From assembly GCA_003135595.1 (NCBI GenBank), contig PLCI01000151.1, positions 347-14,421 of the forward strand: 14,075 nt of DNA. Reading direction: 5' to 3'. The notes under the pieces were generated by a model. It was not told where the DNA came from. It did not search any database and saw nothing but the letters and a program-made list of their open reading frames with translations. Below are positions 6,787 to 13,725 of this stretch, one piece after another. Source of the stretch: Acidimicrobiaceae bacterium. GTDB lineage: Bacteria; Actinomycetota; Acidimicrobiia; Acidimicrobiales; RAAP-2. How positions within the stretch are numbered: the stretch's first letter is position 1; each line of letters starts with the position of its first letter. A program made the position numbers and the translations under genes.

Positions 6787-6889
6787 GTGCACCTCGATTT
6801 CGCTGTGGTCCGAAGGATCGAAGGGTACAGCCCGCCGGCCGAAGATTCTTAGGGGCACGGCGCCTCGGCGCGCCTAGGGTCTCCAGTGA

Positions 6890-6916
6890 GGTCCGACGGA
6901 CCGGGTGGCGGTCCGT
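6890..6916. repeat. Overlapping inverted repeats before the CBS-domain gene
   Basis: GGTCCG (6890-6895), A, CGGACC (6897-6902), a 7-base gap, then GGTCCG (6910-6915) form two dyads that share the middle arm. The right-hand one can be extended by one pair (A6896 with T6916), giving a 7-bp stem with a 7-base loop. Two alternative hairpins or a tandem operator are possible, 20 bases before the start codon at 6936. No binding protein is assigned. Confidence 0.4.
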
Positions 6917-6935
6917 GGTGGCTCGAGGAGGCGCC

Positions 6936-7367
6936 ATGAAGATCAGCGACTTGCTCGCCGAGAAGGGCGACACCGTAGAGGTGATCAGCCCCGACGAGAC
7001 GATCGCGAGTGCCGTCCGCAGGCTCACCGAGCGGGGCATCGGCGCGCTCGTCGTGTCCCACGGGGACGGCACGGTCGACGGGATCATCTCGGAGCGCGAC
7101 ATCGTGCGCCTGCTCGCCACGGACGGGGACGGCACGCTGTCGCGGCTCGTGAGCGACGCGATGACCACGTCGGTGACGACGTGCCAACCTGCCGACGAGC
7201 TGAACTCGCTCATGTCGCTCATGACCGAGCGACGCATCCGCCACGTGCCCGTCGTGTCCGACGGCCGGCTCGTCGGCATCGTGTCGATCGGCGACGTCGT
7301 GAAGTCACGCGTGGACCAGCTGGAGCGAGACCGAAAGGAGCTCCTCGAGTACGTGTCGGGGCGCTGA
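6936..7367 (+). CDS. Two-CBS-domain protein
   Basis: A 143-residue soluble protein made of a tandem CBS pair (Bateman module). CBS1 is about residues 1-62 (ending GIISERDIVRLLA) and CBS2 about 73-125 (RHVPVVSDGRLVGIVSIGDVVK). Such modules bind adenine nucleotides or related ligands and act as sensors. A short charged helix (QLERDRKELLEYV, 128-140) ends the protein. The ATG at 6936 has AGGAGG (6926-6931) four bases upstream; an in-frame GTG at 6915 lacks this support. It is divergent from the EF-G2-like gene, with 149 bp between them, and convergent with the hydrolase gene, from which it is separated by one base. Stand-alone CBS pairs are common in actinobacteria and the target is unknown. Confidence 0.9.
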   Translation: MKISDLLAEKGDTVEVISPDETIASAVRRLTERGIGALVVSHGDGTVDGIISERDIVRLLATDGDGTLSRLVSDAMTTSVTTCQPADELNSLMSLMTERRIRHVPVVSDGRLVGIVSIGDVVKSRVDQLERDRKELLEYVSGR

Positions 7368-7368
7368 G

Positions 7369-8535
7369 TCAGCCGAACGCGGAGAAGACGGCCTCGGTCA
7401 GGCCCCGGTTGCGGGGGTTCTGCCAGCGTGGTCCCATGTCGCTCGTGACGTACGCGAATGCGAGCGACTCGTCCGGATCGCAGAATCCGACTGACCCGCC
7501 CGCGCCGAAGTGCCCGAATCCCGACGAGGTTCGCCCGATCGGGCGCTCGGGCTGGGTGAGCTGGAACCCGAGCCCGAACCTGCTCGGCCGCCCGAGCACG
7601 AGGTCGTCGCCCACGACGCTCTCGGTGCTCGCCTCTCGGAGCGCGTCGGGCTCGACCAGCTCGTGGCCGTCGACGCTGCCGCCTCTCGCGAGCGCGTCGT
7701 AGAGCCGAGCGACGCCTCTCGCCGTCGCGTGCGCGTTCGTCGAGGGATGCTCGGCGCGACGCCACGCCTCGGTGTTCACGACCCCGAGCCCCGAGTGGCC
7801 CGATGGGTTCCAGTACGCGTTGTAGCGCATGAGCTCGAGGTCCTCGAGGCCCTCGGGCTCGACCTCGGGCGGCACGTCGAGCGCCCAGCGGAACTCGGCG
7901 ACGCGATCGAGATCCGCCCCGGCGAGCCCGACGTGGAAGTCGGCGCCGATGGGGCCGGTCACCTCGTCGCGCAGGTACGCGCCGATGCGACTGCCCGTCA
8001 CGCGCTCGACGACGGCGCCTACGAGGAAGCCGAACGTGTTCACGTGGTACCCGTGGGCCGTCCCCGGTGCCCACCAGGGCGCCTCGCCCGCGAGCGCGCC
8101 TCGCATGAGCTCGGGCGACAGCATCGCCCCGGGAGCGAGGCGGCGGCGGATCGAGGGCAGCCCGGCTTTGTGCGAGAGCACGTGGCGGAGCGTGACGTGC
8201 CCTTTGTCGTTGGCCGCGAACTCGGGCCACACCGAGGCGATCGGCGCGTCGAGGTCGATGACCCCTTGCCCGACGAGCCTCGCGACGCCGGTGGCAAGCA
8301 GCCCCTTGCCGACGCTGAAGACGTCGACCAGCGTGTCGCGCTCCCACGGCGAGGTGCCGTCGAGGTCGCGGAACCCCCCCCAGAGGTCGACGACGACGAT
8401 GCCCTCGACGACGACGCAGACGGCCCCGCCGAGCTCGTTGTGCGACGTGAAGTTCTCGCGGAAGGCGTCGCGCACGGACGCGAACCTCGCGTCGACGGTG
8501 CCGTCGATGGGGGCGGTGGCTCGCACCGGCCTCAT
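7369..8535 (-). CDS. Serine hydrolase, beta-lactamase/EstB-like
   Basis: A 388-residue serine hydrolase of the class C beta-lactamase/DD-peptidase/esterase fold. The catalytic serine-lysine pair is SVGK (Ser74, Lys77), the tyrosine motif is GYHVNTFG (Tyr163), and the third motif is HFGAGG (342-347), replacing the KTG of true beta-lactamases. This pattern points to EstB-like esterases or other hydrolases, not to antibiotic resistance. No signal peptide is seen, so it is probably cytoplasmic. The ATG at 8535 has only AAGG next to it. A GTG at 8526 (residue 4) has AAGG about nine bases upstream and is a reasonable alternative. It converges on the CBS gene with one base between the two stop codons. 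Substrate unknown. Confidence 0.88.
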   Translation of the reverse strand: MRPVRATAPIDGTVDARFASVRDAFRENFTSHNELGGAVCVVVEGIVVVDLWGGFRDLDGTSPWERDTLVDVFSVGKGLLATGVARLVGQGVIDLDAPIASVWPEFAANDKGHVTLRHVLSHKAGLPSIRRRLAPGAMLSPELMRGALAGEAPWWAPGTAHGYHVNTFGFLVGAVVERVTGSRIGAYLRDEVTGPIGADFHVGLAGADLDRVAEFRWALDVPPEVEPEGLEDLELMRYNAYWNPSGHSGLGVVNTEAWRRAEHPSTNAHATARGVARLYDALARGGSVDGHELVEPDALREASTESVVGDDLVLGRPSRFGLGFQLTQPERPIGRTSSGFGHFGAGGSVGFCDPDESLAFAYVTSDMGPRWQNPRNRGLTEAVFSAFG

Positions 8536-8598
8536 CCTTGCCGTCGGGAGTTGCCCTCGCCTGCTCCGACGTGGCAGAACTGTGGCGGAGGTGTCGAG

Positions 8599-8816
8599 AT
8601 GCGCGCACTGCGGCTCGTGCAGTTCGGTGAGGACCCGGTGCTCCAGGACGTGCCGGAGCCCGTGGCAGGTCCTGGCGAGGTCATCGTCCGGATCGGCGGC
8701 TCCGGCCTGAGCTGTGCTCGGGCGTGAGCCACTCGGACCTACACCTCATCGAGCGCCCCGGGTCTGCCGGTCGCCGTGTACGACGCGTGGGGCTCATCGA
8801 CCCGACTTCCGACTGA
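8599..8816 (+). pseudogene. Remnant of a zinc-type alcohol dehydrogenase (frameshifted and truncated)
   Basis: The ATG at 8599, seven bases after GGAGG, opens a clear dehydrogenase N-terminus: MRALRLVQFGEDPVLQDVPE then the PGEVIVRIGGSGL beta-strand region. The frame hits TGA at 8725-8727 after 42 codons. In another frame from 8730 the expected next block HSDLHLIE follows, then 20 unrelated residues to a TGA at 8814. TGAGC occurs at 8708-8712 and again at 8725-8729; deleting the 17 bases between the copies restores a continuous GLSHSDLHLIE. Intact members are about 340 residues, so more than 80% of the gene is gone, including the NAD-binding domain. It is divergent from the hydrolase gene. The good ribosome site suggests the loss is fairly recent. 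Confidence 0.8.
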
Positions 8817-8823
8817 CCGTGGC

Positions 8824-9273
8824 TCAGTCGAGGACTGCGGGCACCGTCGCGAGCTGATCGGCGATCACCGCGCGGTCCTCGCGATCCTCTTCGTCCTCGA
8901 GCGCGGCATGCGCGCGCCCGAGCGCGTCGTCTCGCGCAGCGGCATTGCCAGCCGACGCGTGGGCGCGCGCGAGCCCCTCGAGCAACGAGGCGCGCAGCCA
9001 CGCGGGTGCGTCGGGGGGCTGCGCTTCGAGCGCCGCGAGCGCGAAGCGCACCGCGAGGCGTGGCTCGCCGAGCTCGGCGAAGCACCTCGACACCATCCAG
9101 TCCGCGATCGCGACCTGCTGGGCACCGCCCTCACGGCGCCAGTGGTGCCGCGACGCGAGCGCGACCTCGAGCAGCTCGAGGTCCTCGTTGCCGGTGCGCG
9201 ATCGCTCGAGCAGCGACCAGCTCTCGTTGAACGCGCTCGTCGCGAGGGCCCTGTGCGTCAGCTCGTCGGGCAC
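8824..9273 (-). CDS. Conserved TPR-like hypothetical protein
   Basis: A 149-residue soluble, helix-rich protein beginning MPDELTHRALATSAFNESWS. The pattern of paired helices (ASRHHWRREGGAQQVAIADW, then VSRCFAELGEPRLAVRFALA, then LLEGLARAHASAGN) resembles a short TPR-type repeat unit. I recall similar small actinobacterial proteins of unknown function with the same N-terminal 'AFN..W.LLE' and 'ASR.HW' blocks. The start is GTG at 9273. A TACGCT box ends six bases before it, suggesting a leaderless transcript, and no ribosome site is visible. It follows the glycosidase on the same strand with 40 bases between, but its own promoter makes independent expression likely. A binding or scaffold role is possible; no enzyme motif is seen. 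Confidence 0.75.
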   Translation of the reverse strand: MPDELTHRALATSAFNESWSLLERSRTGNEDLELLEVALASRHHWRREGGAQQVAIADWMVSRCFAELGEPRLAVRFALAALEAQPPDAPAWLRASLLEGLARAHASAGNAAARDDALGRAHAALEDEEDREDRAVIADQLATVPAVLD

Positions 9274-9279
9274 GCCCGC

Positions 9280-9285
9280 AGCGTA
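9280..9285 (-). promoter_or_regulatory. -10 box of the TPR-like gene
   Basis: TACGCT on the minus strand matches the TANNNT core and lies six bases before the GTG at 9273, the spacing expected of a leaderless mRNA. No -35 match was identified. Confidence 0.45.
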
Positions 9286-9313
9286 GGGCGCCTCGAGGTT
9301 GTCGAGCGGCGCG

Positions 9314-11917
9314 TCAGAGTGGGCAGGAGCCCGGTGACAGCGAGCTGGTGCCCGCCGTCGTCACACTTGGGTTCGGGGCGCCAGGGGCGAGCGTGACCGG
9401 ACCCGTCGTCCAGCTGTGCGGGTCGCCGTCGTACGCGGAGGCCTCGAGGCAGTAGCTCCCCTTCAGCACGCGCATGGCGTTGTGGTACCAAACCGTGAGC
9501 GCGTCCGGAGCGATCGGGATCGCCACGTGCAGCACCGTCTCGTACTTCGCGTTGGCGGCGGTGAACGACGCGGTGCCGAACCCGACGAGCTGGACGCGCG
9601 GCTCGCCGAGCGCCGCGGGGAAGTTCGCGTAGACCTCGATCGGCTCGATGCCAGCGACGCCGCCTGTGTCGCGAACGTTGACGGTCATCTGGAGTCCGCT
9701 GCCGCTCGTGGACAGCGAGCCGCCGGTCAGCTGGTACGTCGTGTAGCTGAGCCCGAACCCGAACGGGAACTGCACGGGCCAGCCCGCGGCGCGATACCAC
9801 GGCATGCCGATGCCGACGCCGACGTCAGGTGGCTGGTTCAGGTTGACGTTGGAGCCGATGCCGGGCCAGAACGCGGGGTCGCCCATCGGACTTCCGCCCG
9901 CGCTGGCGGGGAAGGTCTCGGGCAGCCGCCCGCTCGGATTGGCGCTGCCGTCGAGGAGGCGCACCCAGGCGGGCACGTACTGCACCGCGATGCGGTCGAG
10001 CTGCGTGCCACCGGTCGGGTTCCACACCTCCAAGACGCCCTGGACCTGGCTCAGCCACGGCATGACGACCGCGCCGTCGGTCGCGAGCACGACGATGGTC
10101 GGCACCCTGGCCGCCACCGCCGAGATGACCGCCGCCTGGGCGCCGGGCAGGTCGAGCGAGCTGCGGTCCATCCCTTCGCGGGCATAGTCAGAGGCGATGA
10201 CGATCGCGACTCTCGCGCCCTTCGTCGCCGCGACGGCCGCGTCGATCGACGGCTGCTCACGGGTGATCACCACGGTCGGGGGCGCGCCCTGCCACGAGAC
10301 GTCCATGGTGTAGCGCCAGTTGGTCGACAGCCGGACGAGCGCCGTGCGCTGCACCGAGTACTCCGAGAGCCCCTGGCTGCTGAGAACCATCCGTCCGTTC
10401 ACCGTGAGCTTGGTGTTGCCCATGGTCGTGACCGTGAGCACGTAGGGCCCGCTCTGGTGGCACGTGAAGTAGGTCACCCGGTTCGCCGGCCTGTGCACGA
10501 TGGGGAGTCCGTGGAAGAGCACCAGGCTCGGAAGGCTGACGTGCGCGTCGTTGGCGCACGTCGAGGCGGTCCCGAGGGCTCGCGCGAGTGACACCGAGAG
10601 CGCCGCGCACGCGTTGGCCACGGTGCTGTCCCCGATGACCGCGATCCGCCCGCTCGAGGCGCTGAGCGGCAGCACTCCGGTGTTCTTGAGCAAGACGCCT
10701 GCCCGCTGCATGATCTCGATGGCTGCCTGGTGGCCCTTGTTCGCCAGCGTCTGGGTGAGGGGGTGGCCAACCGCCGCCGTGACGACGCCGTTCACGAGGC
10801 CGTCGGCGAACTCGGTCCGGAAGACCTGGATCACGGCCTGGTCGAGCGCGGTCTCGACGCCGCTGGTACCGAGTGCGCGGGTGAGCTCGCCGGTGTTCAT
10901 CGGCTTGATGAGGTCGACACCGTTCAAGAGGAGTGCCGAAGGATCGACCTTCACGTCGAGGTCCGAGCGAATGAGCGCGTTGATCCCGAGTGCCGCGAGC
11001 TCCCAGTTCAGCACCGGGGAGCGGCACGCCTTGGTCGAGTTCACGTTGCCGTAGGAGCACATGATCGCAACGGCGTGGCCCCCGGCGTGCAGCTGGGGCA
11101 GCAGCGCGCGGAGCGCGAAGTTGAACGGCCGGACGTAGACCTCCTCGAGCGCCTTCGCGGTGATCTGCTGGTTGAGGAACTTGCGGTTGGTCTCCTGGGA
11201 GTACGGCCCGAAGTGCTTGAGCACCGGGATCAGGTGCTGGCCCGCGATCGCGACCGACTCGGCCGCGCCCATCTCGCCGGCGAGCACGGGCGACTCGCCG
11301 AATGACTCGGAGGCGCGGCCCCAGCTCGGCACGCGAGTGAGGTTGAGGTCCGGCGCCTGAAGCGAGTCGTAGCCCATCTCGTGCGCCTGCGCGCCGAGGG
11401 TCGCCCCGTAGAGCGACGCCATCTGCGGGTCGAAGGTCGCGCCGAGGGCGAGCTCGTTCGGCATCGCGGTCGGGCTCGGCGAGGTCCTCGTGATGATGCC
11501 CTCAGGGCCGTCCTGCAGCGTGATCGGCGGCATGCCGAGCTTCGCGAGTGCCTGCTGCACCGTCGAGGTGAGGCCGAACTCGTTGACGTTCTCGAACCAC
11601 GGGTACGCGTTGAGCGAGATGATGCCCACCTCGTCGTGCAGGTACGTCGTGGGATTCAGCTGCTTGAGGCAGCCGAGCACGAGCGTCGCGAGCGCCGCGG
11701 GTGTCGAGCTCGCCTGGTAGCTGGCCTTGGTCCACGGCTTCGACACGCACGTCGAGGTTCGCGGGGCCACCGCCGCCCGCGCCGACGAGGCGGTCTCCAC
11801 GCCGATGGTCGAGCCGAGGACCGCGACGACCAGGGCGACCGCGGTCCGGCCTCTCCCGACTCTGCGCGGCGAGCGCGTGAACGTCTTCGGCGACCACTCT
11901 CGCGGCAAGTTTCGCAA
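9314..11917 (-). CDS. Exported glycoside hydrolase family 3 (beta-glucosidase-like)
   Basis: An 867-residue secreted hydrolase. An arginine-rich N-terminus (RSPRRVGRGR) precedes a hydrophobic helix (about 25-40) and an ARA cleavage site near 47-49. The GH3 TIM barrel has DGPEG (136-140), RVPSWGRASESFGESP (195-210) and KHFGPYSQETNR (234-245). Its nucleophile should be Asp319 in ALIRSDLD. The C-terminal sandwich domain includes REGMDRSSLDLPGAQ (580-594), with Glu581 a candidate acid/base, and NPSGRLPETFP (660-670). A PA14-like beta region appears at about 463-550. FPFGFGLSYTTY (717-728) leads to a fibronectin-like end. It should release sugars from beta-glucans or related oligosaccharides outside the cell. 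The start is TTG at 11917, with GAGGTG seven bases upstream; an in-frame TTG at 11908 is the alternative. It is divergent from the phosphoesterase gene. Confidence 0.9.
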   Translation of the reverse strand: MRNLPREWSPKTFTRSPRRVGRGRTAVALVVAVLGSTIGVETASSARAAVAPRTSTCVSKPWTKASYQASSTPAALATLVLGCLKQLNPTTYLHDEVGIISLNAYPWFENVNEFGLTSTVQQALAKLGMPPITLQDGPEGIITRTSPSPTAMPNELALGATFDPQMASLYGATLGAQAHEMGYDSLQAPDLNLTRVPSWGRASESFGESPVLAGEMGAAESVAIAGQHLIPVLKHFGPYSQETNRKFLNQQITAKALEEVYVRPFNFALRALLPQLHAGGHAVAIMCSYGNVNSTKACRSPVLNWELAALGINALIRSDLDVKVDPSALLLNGVDLIKPMNTGELTRALGTSGVETALDQAVIQVFRTEFADGLVNGVVTAAVGHPLTQTLANKGHQAAIEIMQRAGVLLKNTGVLPLSASSGRIAVIGDSTVANACAALSVSLARALGTASTCANDAHVSLPSLVLFHGLPIVHRPANRVTYFTCHQSGPYVLTVTTMGNTKLTVNGRMVLSSQGLSEYSVQRTALVRLSTNWRYTMDVSWQGAPPTVVITREQPSIDAAVAATKGARVAIVIASDYAREGMDRSSLDLPGAQAAVISAVAARVPTIVVLATDGAVVMPWLSQVQGVLEVWNPTGGTQLDRIAVQYVPAWVRLLDGSANPSGRLPETFPASAGGSPMGDPAFWPGIGSNVNLNQPPDVGVGIGMPWYRAAGWPVQFPFGFGLSYTTYQLTGGSLSTSGSGLQMTVNVRDTGGVAGIEPIEVYANFPAALGEPRVQLVGFGTASFTAANAKYETVLHVAIPIAPDALTVWYHNAMRVLKGSYCLEASAYDGDPHSWTTGPVTLAPGAPNPSVTTAGTSSLSPGSCPL

Positions 11918-11944
11918 CCTACAACACCTCGCCGGGGCGTTCTT

Positions 11945-11975
11945 GGTTCGTCCGGGTCCCGGGGCGGCCCGAACC
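11945..11975. repeat. Long imperfect hairpin between the glycosidase and phosphoesterase genes
   Basis: GGTTCG (11945-11950) can pair with CGAACC (11970-11975), and inside it CCGGG with CCCGG around a single base. In GC-rich DNA such stems are frequent, so this is weak evidence for a regulatory element. It lies 28 bases upstream of the glycosidase TTG. Confidence 0.3.
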
Positions 11976-12021
11976 GTGGGTCGCCCCCGGAGGAACGATG
12001 TTCCACTCGGCCCGTTCACGC

Positions 12022-12034
12022 AATCGTCACGATT
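12022..12034. promoter_or_regulatory. Palindrome AATCGTcACGATT, possible operator
   Basis: A perfect 6+1+6 dyad in the 171-bp divergent intergenic region between the glycosidase and the phosphoesterase. Its AT-rich ends stand out from the surrounding GC-rich DNA. It is 54 bp from the phosphoesterase start and about 105 bp from the glycosidase start, a plausible place for a repressor site serving either gene. No regulator gene is next to it. Confidence 0.4.
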
Positions 12035-12075
12035 CGCCTGCCAGCGCGGCCCACGGGGCGCGCGACGGCCGCCCG

Positions 12076-12081
12076 TACACT
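12076..12081 (+). promoter_or_regulatory. -10 box of the metallophosphoesterase gene
   Basis: TACACT (TANNNT type) ends seven bases before the GTG at 12089. This predicts transcription beginning at the start codon and so a leaderless mRNA, which supports this start. No clear -35 is present. Confidence 0.55.
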
Positions 12082-12088
12082 CGGCCCG

Positions 12089-13081
12089 GTGCGCGAGCTC
12101 GTCTCGGTGTCCCCGGCTGGCGTCGAGCTGTTCGTCGACGGGCGCGTCGTGCGCGTGGAGGGCCTCGCGCCGGCGCACGACTACGAGCTCGCCGGCGTCT
12201 CGTTCACCACGATGCCTGACCTCGGCCCGCTCCGGTGCGTCTTCGCGACGGCCAACGACGTGCACTTCGGTGAGACCGTCTGCGGGCACGTGGCAGGCGC
12301 CGACGAGCTCGACGCGTTCCGGGTCCCTGAGGGCGCGACGCCCTACCCAGAGGTGATGAACGCCGCGGTCGTTGCCGACATCGCGACGTGTGATCCCGCC
12401 GCCGTCGTGGTGAAGGGCGACCTCACCGACGACGGGGTCGACACCGACTACGCCCGGTTCCTCGAGGTGTGGGGCAGCGCCTTCGGTGACCGGCTGGTGC
12501 ACGTGCGCGGCAACCACGACTGCTATCGCGGCCAGCAGTTTGCCGCGTGGCGCACGCAGGCGCGCGTGCTCGACGGCGTGACGCTCGCGCTGCTCGACAC
12601 GTCCCGTGAGCATCAGATCGGCGGCTCGGTCGGCGACGACCAGCTGGAGTGGCTCGACGAGCTGGCGGCGAACGCCCACCAGCCGGTCGTCGTCCTCGGG
12701 CACCACCCGGTCTGGGACCCCGGGCGCGAGCAGCGCACCGACGGGACCCAGTGGATCACGCCCGAGGACTCCGCCCGGCTTGTCGAGGTGGTCTCGCGGC
12801 ACGCATCGATCTCGTGCTATCTGGCCGGGCACACGCACCGCAACCGCTGTCACCGAATCGGCGGTGTCCCGTTCGTCGAGGTCGCCTGCGTGAAGGACTT
12901 CCCTGGCGGCTGGGCGGAGTACCGCGTGCACGAGCGGGGCATCGCCCAGGTCTTCCATCGCGCCGCCGCGCCCGCCGCGATCGAGTGGGCGGAGGTCACG
13001 CGCGAGATGTTCTCGGGCTACTACGGCCCCTACGCGATGGGCTCGCTCGAGGACCGCAGCTTCGCGGTCGCGACGTCCTAG
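12089..13081 (+). CDS. Calcineurin-like metallophosphoesterase
   Basis: A 330-residue phosphoesterase with all five metal-binding blocks intact: NDVH (Asp57, His59), KGDLTD (Asp111), RGNHD (Asn142, His143), GHHP (His205/206) and AGHTH (His248, His250). These bind a two-metal centre that hydrolyses phosphomono- or diesters. The first ~45 residues form a small beta-rich part (EGLAPAHDYELAGVSFTT) like the fibronectin-type leader of purple acid phosphatases. No signal peptide is seen, so a cytoplasmic site is likely. The GTG at 12089 is set by the TACACT box just upstream; the frame stays open far upstream, but that part is antisense to the glycosidase. Its TAG overlaps the stop of the convergent response regulator. 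Substrate is unknown; cyclic nucleotides or phosphodiesters are candidates. Confidence 0.9.
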   Translation: MRELVSVSPAGVELFVDGRVVRVEGLAPAHDYELAGVSFTTMPDLGPLRCVFATANDVHFGETVCGHVAGADELDAFRVPEGATPYPEVMNAAVVADIATCDPAAVVVKGDLTDDGVDTDYARFLEVWGSAFGDRLVHVRGNHDCYRGQQFAAWRTQARVLDGVTLALLDTSREHQIGGSVGDDQLEWLDELAANAHQPVVVLGHHPVWDPGREQRTDGTQWITPEDSARLVEVVSRHASISCYLAGHTHRNRCHRIGGVPFVEVACVKDFPGGWAEYRVHERGIAQVFHRAAAPAAIEWAEVTREMFSGYYGPYAMGSLEDRSFAVATS

Positions 13082-13725
13082 ATCAGCCGACGATCGTTGG
13101 CCCAGCTCGTGAGCTGGTGGCGGTTCGTGAGCTGGAGCTTGCGCAGCACGGCCGAGACGTGGCTCTCGACGGTCTTGATCGAGATGCCGAGCTCGCGCGC
13201 GACCTCCTTGTAGGCGTAGCCGCGGGCGATGTAGCGCAGCACCTGGCGCTCGCGCGGCGTCAGCTCGTGCAGCTCGTCGTCGACCGCCCGGTCGCTCGTC
13301 GAGGCGTAGGCGTCGAGGACGAAGCCGGCGAGCCGCGGGGAGAAGACCGCGTCGCCCTCGGCGACACGCTGGACCGCCTCGATCAGGTCCGGTCCCGAGA
13401 TGTTCTTGGTCACGTAGCCGCGCGCGCCCGCGCGGATCAGCGCGATCACGTCCTCGGCGGCGTCGGAGACCGAGAGCACGAGCACGCGCGTCGCCGGGCA
13501 TGCCCTCGTCACCGCCTCGAGCACCGCGAGGCCCCCGCCGTGCGGCATGTGCACGTCGAGGAGGACGACATCGGGACGGCGCTCGCAGATGAGCTCGATC
13601 GCGGCGTCCACCTCGTCGGCCTCCCCGACGATGCGAACCGACTCGGCGATCTCGGCGCGGATGCCAGAGCGGATGAGGGCGTGGTCGTCGACGAGGAAGA
13701 CGCTTGGCGACGCCGGCTCGCTCAT
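13078..13725 (-). CDS. LuxR/NarL-family response regulator (MacR-like)
   Basis: A 215-residue two-component regulator. The receiver domain has the acidic pair Asp13/Asp14, phospho-acceptor Asp57 (VVLLDVHMP), switch Ser85 (VLSVSD) and Lys107 (YVTKN). A linker then leads to a C-terminal LuxR-type DNA-binding domain (LTPRERQVLRYIARGYAYKE, then ISIKTVESHVSAVLRKLQL, about 155-199). The segment SDAAEDVIALIRAGARGYVT and the ending LTSWANDRRLI closely match actinobacterial regulators paired with PspC-type kinases, such as MacR of Streptomyces. The ATG at 13725 overlaps the kinase stop as ATGA, so the two are coupled. The stop TAG shares the palindromic CTAG with the convergent phosphoesterase stop. 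Its targets are unknown; such systems usually respond to envelope stress. Confidence 0.93.
   Translation of the reverse strand: MSEPASPSVFLVDDHALIRSGIRAEIAESVRIVGEADEVDAAIELICERRPDVVLLDVHMPHGGGLAVLEAVTRACPATRVLVLSVSDAAEDVIALIRAGARGYVTKNISGPDLIEAVQRVAEGDAVFSPRLAGFVLDAYASTSDRAVDDELHELTPRERQVLRYIARGYAYKEVARELGISIKTVESHVSAVLRKLQLTNRHQLTSWANDRRLI

Noticed and set aside
6822..6850. Promoter for the EF-G2-like gene (TACCCT at 6827-6822, minus strand)
   Set aside because: The -10 match is fair, but the sequence 17 bases upstream is not a -35 and the surroundings contain repeated CCTTCG; too weak to list.
5104..6852. 582-codon plus-strand frame over the EF-G2-like gene
   Set aside because: It is a shadow of a conserved GTPase gene with no start signal of its own.
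7369..8535. Antibiotic-resistance beta-lactamase
   Set aside because: It lacks the KTG motif and a signal peptide; HFGAGG and SVGK fit EstB-like esterases better.
8776..9396. Plus-strand frame starting MYDAWG, as a possible second piece of the dehydrogenase
   Set aside because: The first residues weakly recall a dehydrogenase nucleotide-binding strand, but the remainder is antisense to the TPR-like gene and without family motifs.
11381..12088. Upstream extension of the phosphoesterase frame
   Set aside because: It lies antisense to the glycosidase and is Arg-rich; the -10 box and GTG at 12089 define a better start.
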